Of a DNA stretch of 11,538 bases, positions 1 to 6,811 are shown one piece after another. The stretch covers positions 1 through 11,538 of the forward strand of contig CAJUHV010000097.1 of assembly GCA_910586445.1 (NCBI GenBank), written 5' to 3'. Numbering within the stretch: the first letter of the stretch is position 1; each line of letters begins with the position of its first letter. The notes under the pieces are model-generated. The model was not told the origin of the DNA. It made no database searches and saw only the letters and a program-made list of their open reading frames with translations. Source of the DNA: an uncultured Eubacterium sp. (GTDB lineage Bacteria; Bacillota; Clostridia; Lachnospirales; Lachnospiraceae). A program made the position numbers and the translations under genes.

Positions 1-53
<53 letters not shown>

Positions 54-88
54 TGATCGTCTGCGGCCAGTGCCGTGACGCAAGAGAT

Positions 89-117
89 ATATTACTATCT
101 TTTTTTCTGTTTGTCAA
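89..117 (-). promoter_or_regulatory. sigma-A type promoter for tRNA-Ile
   Basis: On the minus strand there is a perfect -35 box TTGACA (112-117). A 17-bp spacer separates it from TAATAT (89-94), a good -10 box. Transcription would start around 80-83 and leave about 28 nt of leader before the tRNA at 53, to be removed by 5' processing. The position and direction fit only the tRNA gene. Confidence 0.72.
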
Positions 118-193
118 CAACTTTTTTCAAATTTTTTATTTTTTTATTTTCGACTTATTTGACCAATACCTGTCCCCCATTATCTAGTTATTA

Positions 194-202
194 TGATATA
201 AT
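194..202 (+). promoter_or_regulatory. candidate extended -10 promoter for the aminotransferase gene
   Basis: TGaTATAAT is a perfect extended -10 element, 46 bases upstream of the start codon. No good -35 box stands at 17 bp. The TTGACC at 159-164 is too far away, so an extended -10 promoter is the best reading. The upstream sequence 100-150 is strongly A/T-rich, which could act as an UP-like element. Confidence 0.45.
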
Positions 203-247
203 AAATACAGAAAACGAAAAAATATGATATGAAAGGAGCATTCATAT

Positions 248-1441
248 ATGCCATCTAGACTAAATCAGCAAATGGTTACTCTCGGCACACAGCGTTCCGT
301 CATCCGTGAACTGTTCGAATTCGGCAAATTAAAGGCTGCTGAAATCGGCGCAGAAAATGTGTTTGATTTTTCTATTGGAAATCCCAGTGTGCCTGCCCCG
401 GCAAGTATCAATGAAACCGCCATCCGTTTTTTGCAGGAAATGAATCCTGTGATCCTCCACGGGTATACCAGCGCCCAGGGAGATGCCTCCGTGCGCGATT
501 TACTGGCTGCCTCTGTAAACAGGCGTTTTCACACTGCATATACCGCAGACCACTTTTACCTGACCCTTGGTGCCGCCGCTGCCCTATGCTGCTGTTTCCA
601 CGGGCTGTGCAATGCAGGGGACGAGGTAATTATTTTTGCCCCATATTTCCCAGAGTATACTGTATTTGTTAAAGGTGCCGGGGCCAGGCCCGTTATAATA
701 CCAGCCGACACCGAGGCATTTCAGATTGATTTTGAGGCGCTCGAAAAAGCACTGACTCCATCTGTAAAGGCTGTGATCGTCAATTCTCCAAATAACCCCT
801 CCGGTGTAGTCTATGCAGAAGCTACTATAAAGAAATTGTCCGAAATGCTTCGTGCGGCTTCAAAAAAATACGGCCATCCGATCTACCTCATTTCTGATGA
901 GCCATACCGTGAGATCGTATTTTCCAGCACAGCTGTGCCGTTCCTGCCTGACTTTTATGAAAATACGCTCATATGCTATTCCTGGTCCAAATCTCTTTCC
1001 CTGCCCGGCGAACGCATGGGCTACGTGCTGATCCCGCCTGCTGTGGAAGATTCTGCTCTCGTATATGCGGCAGTAGCCGGTGCCGGACGCTCACTCGGAT
1101 ATGTCAACGCACCAAGCCTGTTTCAGCGTGTCTGTGCTGCCTGTGCAGATGAAACGTCCGATGTCGCCATCTACGAAGCAAATAAAAATCTGCTGTGTAA
1201 CGCCCTGCGCACAATGGGCTACCATGTCGTAGAACCGGACGGTACTTTTTATATGTTCCCGCGCTCTTTAGAGCCGGATGATACTGCCTTTGCAGAACGT
1301 GCAAAAGCACACAGCCTGCTGATTGTGCCGGGAACCGGTTTCGGCTGCCCGGGCCATGTGCGCATATCCTACTGCGTACCGACTGAAACTGTCAGACGGT
1401 CGCTGGCAGCCTTTGAGGCACTTTCTAAAGAATATCTGTAA
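248..1441 (+). CDS. pyridoxal-phosphate-dependent aminotransferase, class I/II (AspB-like)
   Basis: A 397-residue fold-type I aminotransferase, the usual length for the AspB/AlaT group. It would move an amino group between an amino acid and a 2-oxo acid in the cytoplasm. Visible motifs are a substrate-side FSIGNP (41-46), NSPNNPSG (179-186, with the PLP-contacting Asn), SDEPYRE (216-222, with the Asp and Tyr that hold the PLP ring) and SWSKSLSLPGER (245-256). In the last motif Lys248 is the expected Schiff-base lysine and Arg256 the phosphate contact. The far C-terminal arginine in GHVRISYC fits the carboxylate-binding Arg. The ATG at 248 follows AAAGGAG (232-238) with good spacing. The gene stands alone and is convergent with pta, sharing a terminator. 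The substrate cannot be told from sequence; aspartate, alanine or aromatic 2-oxo acids are all possible. A run of three cysteines (114-116) next to the PLP-binding helix is unusual. Confidence 0.9.
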   Translation: MPSRLNQQMVTLGTQRSVIRELFEFGKLKAAEIGAENVFDFSIGNPSVPAPASINETAIRFLQEMNPVILHGYTSAQGDASVRDLLAASVNRRFHTAYTADHFYLTLGAAAALCCCFHGLCNAGDEVIIFAPYFPEYTVFVKGAGARPVIIPADTEAFQIDFEALEKALTPSVKAVIVNSPNNPSGVVYAEATIKKLSEMLRAASKKYGHPIYLISDEPYREIVFSSTAVPFLPDFYENTLICYSWSKSLSLPGERMGYVLIPPAVEDSALVYAAVAGAGRSLGYVNAPSLFQRVCAACADETSDVAIYEANKNLLCNALRTMGYHVVEPDGTFYMFPRSLEPDDTAFAERAKAHSLLIVPGTGFGCPGHVRISYCVPTETVRRSLAAFEALSKEYL

Positions 1442-1459
1442 ACACGCTCTAAAGCGTGT
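1442..1459. repeat. short palindrome directly after the aminotransferase stop codon
   Basis: ACACGCT, loop CTAA, AGCGTGT form a perfect 7-bp hairpin starting one base after the stop codon. It is not followed by a T-run, so it is not a classical terminator. The stretch 1440-1451 (AAACACGCTCTA) is the exact reverse complement of 11486-11497, the outer end of the palindromic repeat at the right edge of the window. It may be a relic or an end-to-end remnant of the same repeat family. Confidence 0.5.
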
Positions 1460-1472
1460 CTTAAAATGCCAT

Positions 1473-1564
1473 AAATAACAAATACTTTCTGCCGAATGTA
1501 CCCTGCGGCATAATATGCCCTACATCCTTCAGAAAGTATTTGTTATTTTTATTATTTTTATTTG
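1473..1564. terminator. long stem-loop, likely bidirectional terminator between convergent genes
   Basis: Arms 1473-1491 and 1530-1548 pair perfectly over 19 bp. The 38-nt interior can itself fold: ATGTA (1496-1500) pairs with TACAT (1521-1525), enclosing GGCAT/ATGCC. On the plus strand the stem runs into a T-rich tract (1545-1562), right for the aminotransferase transcript. The minus-strand reading, for pta, is T-rich but weaker. The stem is longer than usual for an intrinsic terminator, so a small palindromic repeat serving as a terminator is possible. Confidence 0.7.
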
Positions 1565-2551
1565 TTAGTCTGCAAGCGCAGCCGTAATGATCGCCATCGA
1601 ATACACTTCCGAAGCGTTGCATCCTCTGGACAGATCATTGATCGGCGCATTCAGGCCAAGCAGAATCGGCCCGTAAGCTTCAAAATGTCCCAGACGCTGT
1701 GCGATTTTATATCCGATATTTCCGGCACTGATATCCGGGAATATAAACGTATTTGCATGTCCTGCAATATCTGACTCCGGACACTTTACACGTGCCACAC
1801 GCTTGTCTACCGCAGCGTCAAACTGCAGCTCGCCTTCTACAGGAAGGTCAGGATTTCTTGCCTTTGTCTTTAGTGCTGCGTTACGCATTTTATCTACATC
1901 TTCTCCTTCGCCGGAGCCAAACGTAGAATAGCTTAAAAACGCTACCTGAGGGTCAATGCCAAAGATTTTTGCACACTCTGCGGTCTCTAATGCAATCTCT
2001 ACGAGCTGGTCTTCGGTAGGCTTTATATTAATCGCACAATCTCCCATTGCCAATACTTCATTCTCACCTGTTGCAGACGGACGCACAAGAATAAAGCAGG
2101 ATGATACTATGCTGTTGCCCGGTTTTGTCTTAATCAGCTGCAGCGCCGGACGTACCGTATCAGCCGTCGAATAGGTAGCGCCGCCTAACAGCGCATCCGC
2201 AATGCCCATTTTCACAAGCATCGCACCAAAATAATTTGCCTGCTGCAGTATTTTTCTCGCCTCTTCCGGCGTAACCCCTTTTGATTTACGCAGCTCGCAG
2301 AACATCTCTACCATACTGTCCATCTGATCATAGTCTTTCGGATCAATAATCTCTGCCCCGCGGATATTAAAGCCGCTGTCTTCTGCGGCATTGTAAATCG
2401 CATCCTTGTCGCCAACCAGTATTGGATTTAAAAAATAGCTTGCCAGCAGACGTGAAGCCGCTTCTAATATACGCGGATCTTCACCTTCTGTAAATACGAT
2501 CTTTTTTGGATTCTTTTTTAAGATGTTGATCATCTGTCCAAAACCAAACAT
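1565..2551 (-). CDS. pta: phosphate acetyltransferase (phosphotransacetylase)
   Basis: A 328-residue protein that interconverts acetyl-CoA plus phosphate with acetyl phosphate plus CoA in the cytoplasm, the first step of acetate and ATP production in fermenting clostridia. It is the short Pta form with only the PTA/PTB catalytic domain and lacks the regulatory N-terminal domain of enterobacterial Pta. Family blocks are LLGGATYSTADTVRPA (121-136), SYSTFGSGEGED (207-218), EGELQFDAAV (239-248), FPDISAGNIGYKIAQRLG (271-288) and NDLSRGC (305-311). The start at 2551 (MFGFGQ) is chosen because AGGAGG (2559-2564) lies 7 nt upstream. The longer reading from a TTG at 2572 would begin upstream of, and read through, that ribosome-binding site. 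Acetate kinase, the usual neighbour, is not seen on either side. A phosphotransbutyrylase is less likely given the close match to Pta blocks. Confidence 0.94.
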   Translation of the reverse strand: MFGFGQMINILKKNPKKIVFTEGEDPRILEAASRLLASYFLNPILVGDKDAIYNAAEDSGFNIRGAEIIDPKDYDQMDSMVEMFCELRKSKGVTPEEARKILQQANYFGAMLVKMGIADALLGGATYSTADTVRPALQLIKTKPGNSIVSSCFILVRPSATGENEVLAMGDCAINIKPTEDQLVEIALETAECAKIFGIDPQVAFLSYSTFGSGEGEDVDKMRNAALKTKARNPDLPVEGELQFDAAVDKRVARVKCPESDIAGHANTFIFPDISAGNIGYKIAQRLGHFEAYGPILLGLNAPINDLSRGCNASEVYSMAIITAALAD

Positions 2552-2601
2552 AAAAGCTCCTCCTAATTTCAATAATATATTCCGACTGGAAATAAATTCC
2601 T

Positions 2602-2629
2602 TCTATACTCTATTAAAGCACTAACCCAA
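2602..2629 (-). promoter_or_regulatory. candidate promoter for pta
   Basis: On the minus strand TTGGGT (2624-2629), a 16-bp spacer and TATAGA (2602-2607) stand about 50 bp before the pta start. This is the best sigma-A match in the 138-bp gap between the anti-sigma gene and pta. No clear terminator was found after the upstream gene, so read-through is also possible. Confidence 0.35.
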
Positions 2630-2689
2630 TTAGAAATCAATCATTATTTTCCGATGTATCCGATTCAAAACACACGATCCTGTTTTCGC

Positions 2690-4873
2690 TTATTTCTGCT
2701 TATTCTTCTTTATCACCATAAAATATATTTTGTCTTCTAAAACAGCCCTATACGCCGTTCCCCGTTTTTTAAGCTTCATATTTTCATCTATAATGTCCCA
2801 TTCGGGCGGCAGCTGGGCCTTTAATACCGTTTTTTCTATATTTAGCCGGCTGCGGTCATCCGTCATAAAGTCAAACTGATACTCCTTGCGTCCTGCTGAC
2901 TCGCTATTTTCCTCCAGAAGCATAAAATGCCCGTTATACTGCCGCTTCTGCGCAAGCGCTTCTACACGCACAGACTGACCTGCCGGAATTGTCACCATCG
3001 CCATCGCGTAGACAATTCGTACCTCTCCCAGAAGCTTTTCATAAATCTCCCTAAGCTCTTCCGTATGATAACGGTTTGTAATATGTTCATAAAAAGTATC
3101 TTCGTCCCCGGCAGCTGTCAGGGCTTTAAAAACCGCATCTTCACTTAAATATTCCGGCAGCTCCCCTTCGTATGCGCCCGTTTCATAATCCTGCCGCACC
3201 TGCCTGTATGCTGCCCTGCTGCACAGGCGCAGTGCATCTGCATATGACATATCCTTCCTCTGCATGTCGCATGTAATGCCATCCACCCGCTCTTCGCAGT
3301 CCAGATTTGTATAAAATCCCATCTCCGGCTCTCCATCCATCTCCCCGGTGACAATCATCACAATCTGTCTGGATTCTTCCGGTATAAAAAAGCAGTGATT
3401 TGATACGCCTTCCCCTGTCGCAAAAGAATGGTCAAAGCCATAGGTCAGGACGTCTGCGCCTGTCCCTTTTACCGTCACGCCGATTACTCCAGGATATGCT
3501 CCCCCATCCTCATCAGCTTCCGCATAGATATCTGTAAATGTATACACACTGACCTCCCTGCTCCAGTCCACTTCTTTTTCCAGCGCATGCTCCTGATAAT
3601 CCTGCGCCGTTTCCAAAAACCTTTTGTAATCCTCAGCTGTAGACTGCGCTGATTCCTGCAGGCCTAAATATGCCCAGACACTGTCACCGATATTATAAGA
3701 AACCGGCTGTTCATCCTCTCCCGCAGTCTGGATCACTTCTCCATCCAGATCACAGGCTAAGTTCAGCGTTGTTACAAAAGGATAGACAAGCTGCAGGGTC
3801 TTGTCTTCTTTGGAATTATTTTCGATCTCATATGTATCCCTCACAGAAAGCAGCGGCTGCAGGGTGCCCTGTGATTCCTCTGTATCAATAACGCCTTTGA
3901 TCCACCGTTTTGTCTTTATATTGTGTGTATCCCCGGTTGCCGTCATTGACAAAACAGGGCCTTCATATGCATCGTTTCTAACAGGCAGCTTTACCGGCTG
4001 CTGGGTCATCCCGCCGCCAGACAGGCCGGATTCACCGCTGCCTTTGCTGTTCATGTCTAAATCTTCGCTGTCCATCGTATTTTCTGCAATTTCCTGATCA
4101 TTCATAACTGCTTCTTCGGCTCCGCCCGATTCACTGCTGCTTCCGCTGGTTGCAGAAAATGGTGCAGATTTATCTATATTTACATAATTATCGACAATAT
4201 AAATGACCCCGCTGCAGACAAGGCATAGACACGCTGCTACCGGCAGATATTTCAGATATCCGCCGATCTGTCCGATTTTTTCACTCCATTTCTGCTTTTT
4301 TAGCTTTTTTTGCTTTTTTAACGACGACAGATCATCCGCAGCAGGCTGCGCCTGCCATAGCTTAGCTGCATGATCAGATTTTTGATCTGCTGCGTTGTTC
4401 CTAGCCGCATCTGCCCCTGGACAATTGTGTGTATTTTCTGCATTTTGATTCTCATTTGTATTTTTAGCCTCTTCGACACTTTGATTTTTTTCTATTTTTT
4501 GATTTTCTTCAATATTTTGATTTTTCTCTGTTTTTCTTAGTTCTTCAACATTTTGGCTGCTCTCTGTTTTTCTAATTCCTTTGAGATTTTCATTTCCCTC
4601 TCTGTTTTTAATTCCTTCGGAATCTTCAATATTTTGATTTTTCTCTGTTTTTCTCAGTTCTTCAACATTTTGGCTTTCTTTTGTATGTCTTAGTTCTCCA
4701 ACACTCTGCCTTTCTTTTGTATAGTTTATTTCCACAACATTTTGGCTTTCTTCTGTATGTCTTATTTCTTCGACATTTTGTTTTTCCAGCCCGTCTTTTT
4801 CCGCCTCCAGAATCATTTCCTCGGGGAGCTGCCCGATCGCTTCAAACAGCCGTTCTCCTGCTTTTCGCCTCAT
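2690..4873 (-). CDS. large single-pass membrane protein, putative anti-sigma factor with a 12-residue repeat array
   Basis: A 727-residue protein translated from an ATG that overlaps the sigma factor stop codon (ATGA), with AGGAGGGG just upstream, so the two are probably translationally coupled. Layout: a short N-terminal segment (1-28, ERLFEAIGQLPEEMILEAE) like the start of many clostridial sigma-operon membrane proteins; a hydrophilic array of 12-residue repeats rich in Gln, Glu, Asn and Lys (about 32-147); a basic KK-rich stretch (186-196); one transmembrane helix (about 207-227); a Ser/Gly linker; then about 480 residues predicted outside the cell with no motif I recognise. Position and topology suggest that the N-terminus binds the sigma factor and the outer part senses the envelope, as in anti-sigma factors of the RsgI/RsiV type. 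That role is inference. The repeat array is far longer than an anti-sigma N-terminus needs. Confidence 0.72.
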   Translation of the reverse strand: MRRKAGERLFEAIGQLPEEMILEAEKDGLEKQNVEEIRHTEESQNVVEINYTKERQSVGELRHTKESQNVEELRKTEKNQNIEDSEGIKNREGNENLKGIRKTESSQNVEELRKTEKNQNIEENQKIEKNQSVEEAKNTNENQNAENTHNCPGADAARNNAADQKSDHAAKLWQAQPAADDLSSLKKQKKLKKQKWSEKIGQIGGYLKYLPVAACLCLVCSGVIYIVDNYVNIDKSAPFSATSGSSSESGGAEEAVMNDQEIAENTMDSEDLDMNSKGSGESGLSGGGMTQQPVKLPVRNDAYEGPVLSMTATGDTHNIKTKRWIKGVIDTEESQGTLQPLLSVRDTYEIENNSKEDKTLQLVYPFVTTLNLACDLDGEVIQTAGEDEQPVSYNIGDSVWAYLGLQESAQSTAEDYKRFLETAQDYQEHALEKEVDWSREVSVYTFTDIYAEADEDGGAYPGVIGVTVKGTGADVLTYGFDHSFATGEGVSNHCFFIPEESRQIVMIVTGEMDGEPEMGFYTNLDCEERVDGITCDMQRKDMSYADALRLCSRAAYRQVRQDYETGAYEGELPEYLSEDAVFKALTAAGDEDTFYEHITNRYHTEELREIYEKLLGEVRIVYAMAMVTIPAGQSVRVEALAQKRQYNGHFMLLEENSESAGRKEYQFDFMTDDRSRLNIEKTVLKAQLPPEWDIIDENMKLKKRGTAYRAVLEDKIYFMVIKKNKQK
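4433..4780 (-). repeat. degenerate tandem 36-bp coding repeats in the anti-sigma-like gene
   Basis: About eight copies of a 12-codon unit with consensus Q[NS]VEEL R[HK]TE[KE][NS] (residues 32-147). Copies differ at single residues and one copy is interrupted by an irregular insert (residues 82-100). At DNA level 4506-4558 and 4623-4675 are identical at 52 of 53 bases, with one T/C difference. This points to recent duplication inside the array. Such arrays can gain or lose units in frame. Confidence 0.85.
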
Positions 4874-5427
4874 ACTATAATCCCCTCCTTTTCCAAAAAC
4901 GTTTTCAGCTTGTTCCTGCTGCGCATCAGCGAGGATTTGACTTTGCTCTCACTCATGCCGTAACGCTGCACGATCTGTTCCACGCTGTCCGCATACCAGT
5001 ACCGGCGTACAAATATAATTCTTGCATCATGTGAGATTTCTTTTAAAAAGCGGCTGACAGCGTCTGTAATCACGATTGAGTCCGTCTGCGCGTCTTCCCC
5101 GCCGTCTGCAATGCATTCTTCTAACTCATCATAAATAACGTCCATCGTACCACCTCCCCGTTTCCTCGCATGGCTTCTGCGGTATCTGTCTAAAGACAGG
5201 TTTCTTGTAATCTTTCCTAAAAATGCCTGCAGAAATTCTGGTCTCTTTGGAGGAATCACCGTCCATGTCTTAAACCAGGTATCATTCACGCACTCTTTTG
5301 AGTCTTCTTCGTTTTTTAAAATATTATGTGCTATATAAAAACAGAAAGAGCCGTATTTCTGATTTGTCTGTTTCAGCGCCTCTTCATTGCGCTGCCAGTA
5401 TAACTCGATGATCTTTTCATCTTCCAT
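4870..5427 (-). CDS. ECF-type RNA polymerase sigma factor (sigma-70 family)
   Basis: A 185-residue protein with the two-domain layout of extracytoplasmic-function sigma factors. Region 2 spans about residues 10-85; NDTWFKTWTVIPP (48-60) and FLGKITRNLSLDRYRR (69-84) are the typical region 2.2-2.4 blocks that contact core polymerase and the -10 element. After a linker, region 4 (about 118-178) holds RRYWYADSVEQIVQRYGM and SESKVKSSLMRSRNKL, the helix-turn-helix for the -35 element. The ATG at 5427 is preceded by GGGGAG. The stop codon overlaps the start of the putative anti-sigma gene by 4 bases, the usual pairing of an ECF sigma factor with its regulator. The target genes are unknown and the signal cannot be read from the sequence. 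Confidence 0.9.
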   Translation of the reverse strand: MEDEKIIELYWQRNEEALKQTNQKYGSFCFYIAHNILKNEEDSKECVNDTWFKTWTVIPPKRPEFLQAFLGKITRNLSLDRYRRSHARKRGGGTMDVIYDELEECIADGGEDAQTDSIVITDAVSRFLKEISHDARIIFVRRYWYADSVEQIVQRYGMSESKVKSSLMRSRNKLKTFLEKEGIIV

Positions 5428-5477
5428 TAGATTCTCCCCTATATGTGTAATCTTTAATCATTTCATTTTCCCCATAT

Positions 5478-5483
5478 ATTGTA
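5478..5483 (-). promoter_or_regulatory. candidate -10 element for the sigma/anti-sigma operon
   Basis: TACAAT on the minus strand lies 50 bases before the sigma factor start, but the matching -35 position is poor (TACCAA at 17 bp). A second option further upstream is TTGTCA (5589-5594), a 17-bp spacer and TTTAAA (5566-5571). No convincing ECF self-promoter was found. Confidence 0.3.
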
Positions 5484-5587
5484 CCTCATATTGCCGTCTA
5501 TTGGTATAACGTATTTTCACTCCTCTGGGTTTCGCATTTGATTTGTTTTTATGCTATTGATTTTATTTAAAAATTATTTCCTAAAGA

Positions 5588-5616
5588 TTGACAAAATATG
5601 ATTTCTGGCATACAAT
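5588..5616 (+). promoter_or_regulatory. strong sigma-A promoter of the sdpR-sdpI-like operon
   Basis: A perfect -35 box TTGACA (5588-5593), a 17-bp spacer and TACAAT (5611-5616). Expected transcription start is around 5623, at the left edge of the palindrome at 5624-5647. A repressor bound there would block initiation or promoter escape. Confidence 0.85.
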
Positions 5617-5623
5617 AAAAAAG

Positions 5624-5647
5624 TCATTTAGAATTTTTTCAAAATGA
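5624..5647. promoter_or_regulatory. candidate SdpR operator (site 1)
   Basis: An interrupted palindrome: TCATTTAGAA, spacer TTTT, TTCAAAATGA. Nine of ten arm positions are complementary. It begins 8 bases after the -10 box and ends 19 bases before the sdpR-like start codon. The reverse complement of the site at 7154-7177 has exactly the same two arms. Position, symmetry and recurrence fit an operator for the ArsR-type repressor encoded next door. Confidence 0.7.
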
Positions 5648-5666
5648 AAAAGCAAAAGGTGAAACT

Positions 5667-5939
5667 ATGAGTCTGCCAAATATATTTAAAGCATTGAGTG
5701 ATTCTGCACGGCGGGAAATACTGCTGAAGCTGAAGCAGGAACGGAAGATGTCTGCCGGGGAAATCGCTGCTGAATTTGACCTGTCGAATGCCACAATTTC
5801 CTATCATCTGTCCATTTTAAAAAAAGCTGACCTGATTTTTGAAACAAGGTACCAGAAATACATTTATTATGAGATCAATACATCTGTATTTGAAGAGGCG
5901 GTCATGTGGCTTATGCAGTTTCGAGAAGACAAGATCTAG
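5667..5939 (+). CDS. sdpR: ArsR-family transcriptional regulator, SdpR-type autorepressor
   Basis: A 90-residue winged helix-turn-helix protein. IFKALSDSARREILLKL (6-22) is the classic ArsR first helix block. MSAGEIAAEF and LSNATISYHLSILKKADLI (28-57) form the DNA-binding helices, and FETRYQKYIYYEIN (58-71) forms the wing. No metal-binding cysteines are present, so it is not an arsenic or cadmium sensor. The sequence and the neighbouring SdpI-like gene match SdpR of Bacillus subtilis, which represses its own sdpRI operon until SdpI holds it at the membrane. The start follows AAAGGTGA. The gene has a near-consensus promoter with a palindrome at the start site, and the stop codon is 21 bp before the next gene. 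Autorepression and control of the downstream exporter are inferred from the shared operator. Confidence 0.85.
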   Translation: MSLPNIFKALSDSARREILLKLKQERKMSAGEIAAEFDLSNATISYHLSILKKADLIFETRYQKYIYYEINTSVFEEAVMWLMQFREDKI

Positions 5940-5960
5940 GAAAAGGAGGGAATAACTGCT

Positions 5961-6566
5961 GTGAATCAAAAAAATCGACGCACGCTTTTTATTACAACCA
6001 TGCTGTGTACTGCATTATTTACACTTGCTGTAATATCAAAAAACCTGACCAGCCGCGCTGCGGATATTTCCGTCCGGCTTTATGGCACAGCCGTACTTGT
6101 GAATATTATTTTAAATATCGCACTAAGCTCCAAAGCCGTCTCAGAAAACGGTGCCAAAAAATTAATCACACTCAGCAGATGGATTATGCCGGTTACAGTC
6201 TCTGCATTTTTTATTGCGCAGGTCTATCCGGCAGTATTTGAGGGACAGCGTATTATGGATACTTTTGTGTATGTATTTTTAGGCATTTTATTTATGATCT
6301 GCGGCAACTATTTTCCGAAAAACCATAGAAATCCTTATGTCGGATTGAAATTTCCCTGGCTGCTCCATGATGAAGAAAGCTGGCACAAGACACATCGGCT
6401 GGGCAGCTATACATGGCTGCTGTCGGGAATGCTTATGATTGTGCACCCGCTGCATCATGTATCCTATATAACGATCCCGCTGGTCATTGCCCTGTCTGGT
6501 GCGGTGCCGCTGCTTTATTCTCTTTTTCTATTTTATAAAAATTTGAAAACTAGAAATGCCAGATAA
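5961..6566 (+). CDS. sdpI: SdpI-like six-transmembrane protein (immunity/signal transduction family)
   Basis: A 201-residue integral membrane protein starting at GTG after AAGGAGG (5943-5949). About six hydrophobic segments are seen (roughly 9-26, 40-56, 73-92, 101-116, 149-165, 170-191). The stretch 115-148 holds the SdpI-family signature: GNYFPK, then NPYVGLKFPWLL and ESWHKTHRLG. In B. subtilis SdpI protects against the killing peptide SdpC and recruits SdpR to the membrane when the toxin is bound. The N-terminal half of SdpI normally carries a DUF1648 motif with an IPxHF core. Here the matching loop (about 27-42) lacks it, while a separate gene at 6812 has it. It is in an operon with the SdpR-like repressor. 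No toxin gene is visible, so it may sense another antimicrobial peptide or membrane stress. Confidence 0.8.
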   Translation: MNQKNRRTLFITTMLCTALFTLAVISKNLTSRAADISVRLYGTAVLVNIILNIALSSKAVSENGAKKLITLSRWIMPVTVSAFFIAQVYPAVFEGQRIMDTFVYVFLGILFMICGNYFPKNHRNPYVGLKFPWLLHDEESWHKTHRLGSYTWLLSGMLMIVHPLHHVSYITIPLVIALSGAVPLLYSLFLFYKNLKTRNAR

Positions 6567-6648
6567 ATAAAATGCTGTCAGACCAAAAAGCAGCCATGTA
6601 AAAGTATGCGTTACAAACTGTTACGCTAATTTGCTCTAAGCAAAAATA

Positions 6649-6740
6649 CTGTCAGGTAAATGCAAAATAAACAATGAAGAAAATCTGCTGTCAGGTAAAT
6701 GCAAAATAAACAATGAAGAAAATCTGCTGTCAGGCAAAAC
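6649..6740. repeat. 39-bp perfect tandem repeat, 2.3 copies
   Basis: Units 6649-6687 and 6688-6726 are identical over all 39 bases and begin CTGTCAGGTAAATGC. A third partial copy (6727-6740) continues as CTGTCAGGCAAAAC. A further CTGTCAG stands at 6575-6581. The array sits in the 245-bp A-rich gap between the SdpI-like gene and the DUF1648 gene. The gap has no convincing promoter or terminator; an imperfect hairpin (GCGTTACA/TGTTACGC, about 6608-6626) and a short one (TTTGCT/AGCAAA, about 6630-6644) are the only other structures. Each unit could encode MKKICCQ, but no ribosome-binding site precedes those ATGs. Confidence 0.9.
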
Positions 6741-6811
6741 ACAATCCAGACAGATCATGGTTAAACAAAACAAGAAGAAAACAACATAACATCGAACAGG
6801 AGGAACCGCTT

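Noticed and set aside
159..202. TTGACC (159-164) paired with TATAAT (197-202) as a promoter
   Set aside because: The spacer is 32 bp, far from the 16-18 bp needed.
2552..2572. Longer pta start at a TTG at 2572
   Set aside because: It lies upstream of the strong AGGAGG, and the internal ATG at 2551 has ideal spacing and matches Pta starts.
4433..4780. The 36-bp repeats read as a CRISPR array
   Set aside because: The units are adjacent, diverge gradually, have no unique spacers and keep one reading frame.
4681..5034. Plus-strand open frames over the sigma and anti-sigma genes, and others opposite pta and cbiK
   Set aside because: They are antisense shadows of well-supported genes, without ribosome-binding sites or recognisable protein features.
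5458..5469. Two TCATTT half sites upstream of the sigma factor gene as a third SdpR site
   Set aside because: They are direct rather than inverted, lack the GAA part of the arm and sit in T-rich sequence where such hexamers are expected.
6674..6708. An 11-codon reading frame (MKKICCQVNAK) inside the first 39-bp repeat, possible leader peptide
   Set aside because: No ribosome-binding site precedes its ATG, and the frame is just a result of the tandem repeat.
6713..6811. N-terminal extension of the DUF1648 protein from the ATG at 6713
   Set aside because: The extension is hydrophilic and partly repeat-derived, with no ribosome-binding site, while AGGAGG stands 8 nt before the ATG at 6812.
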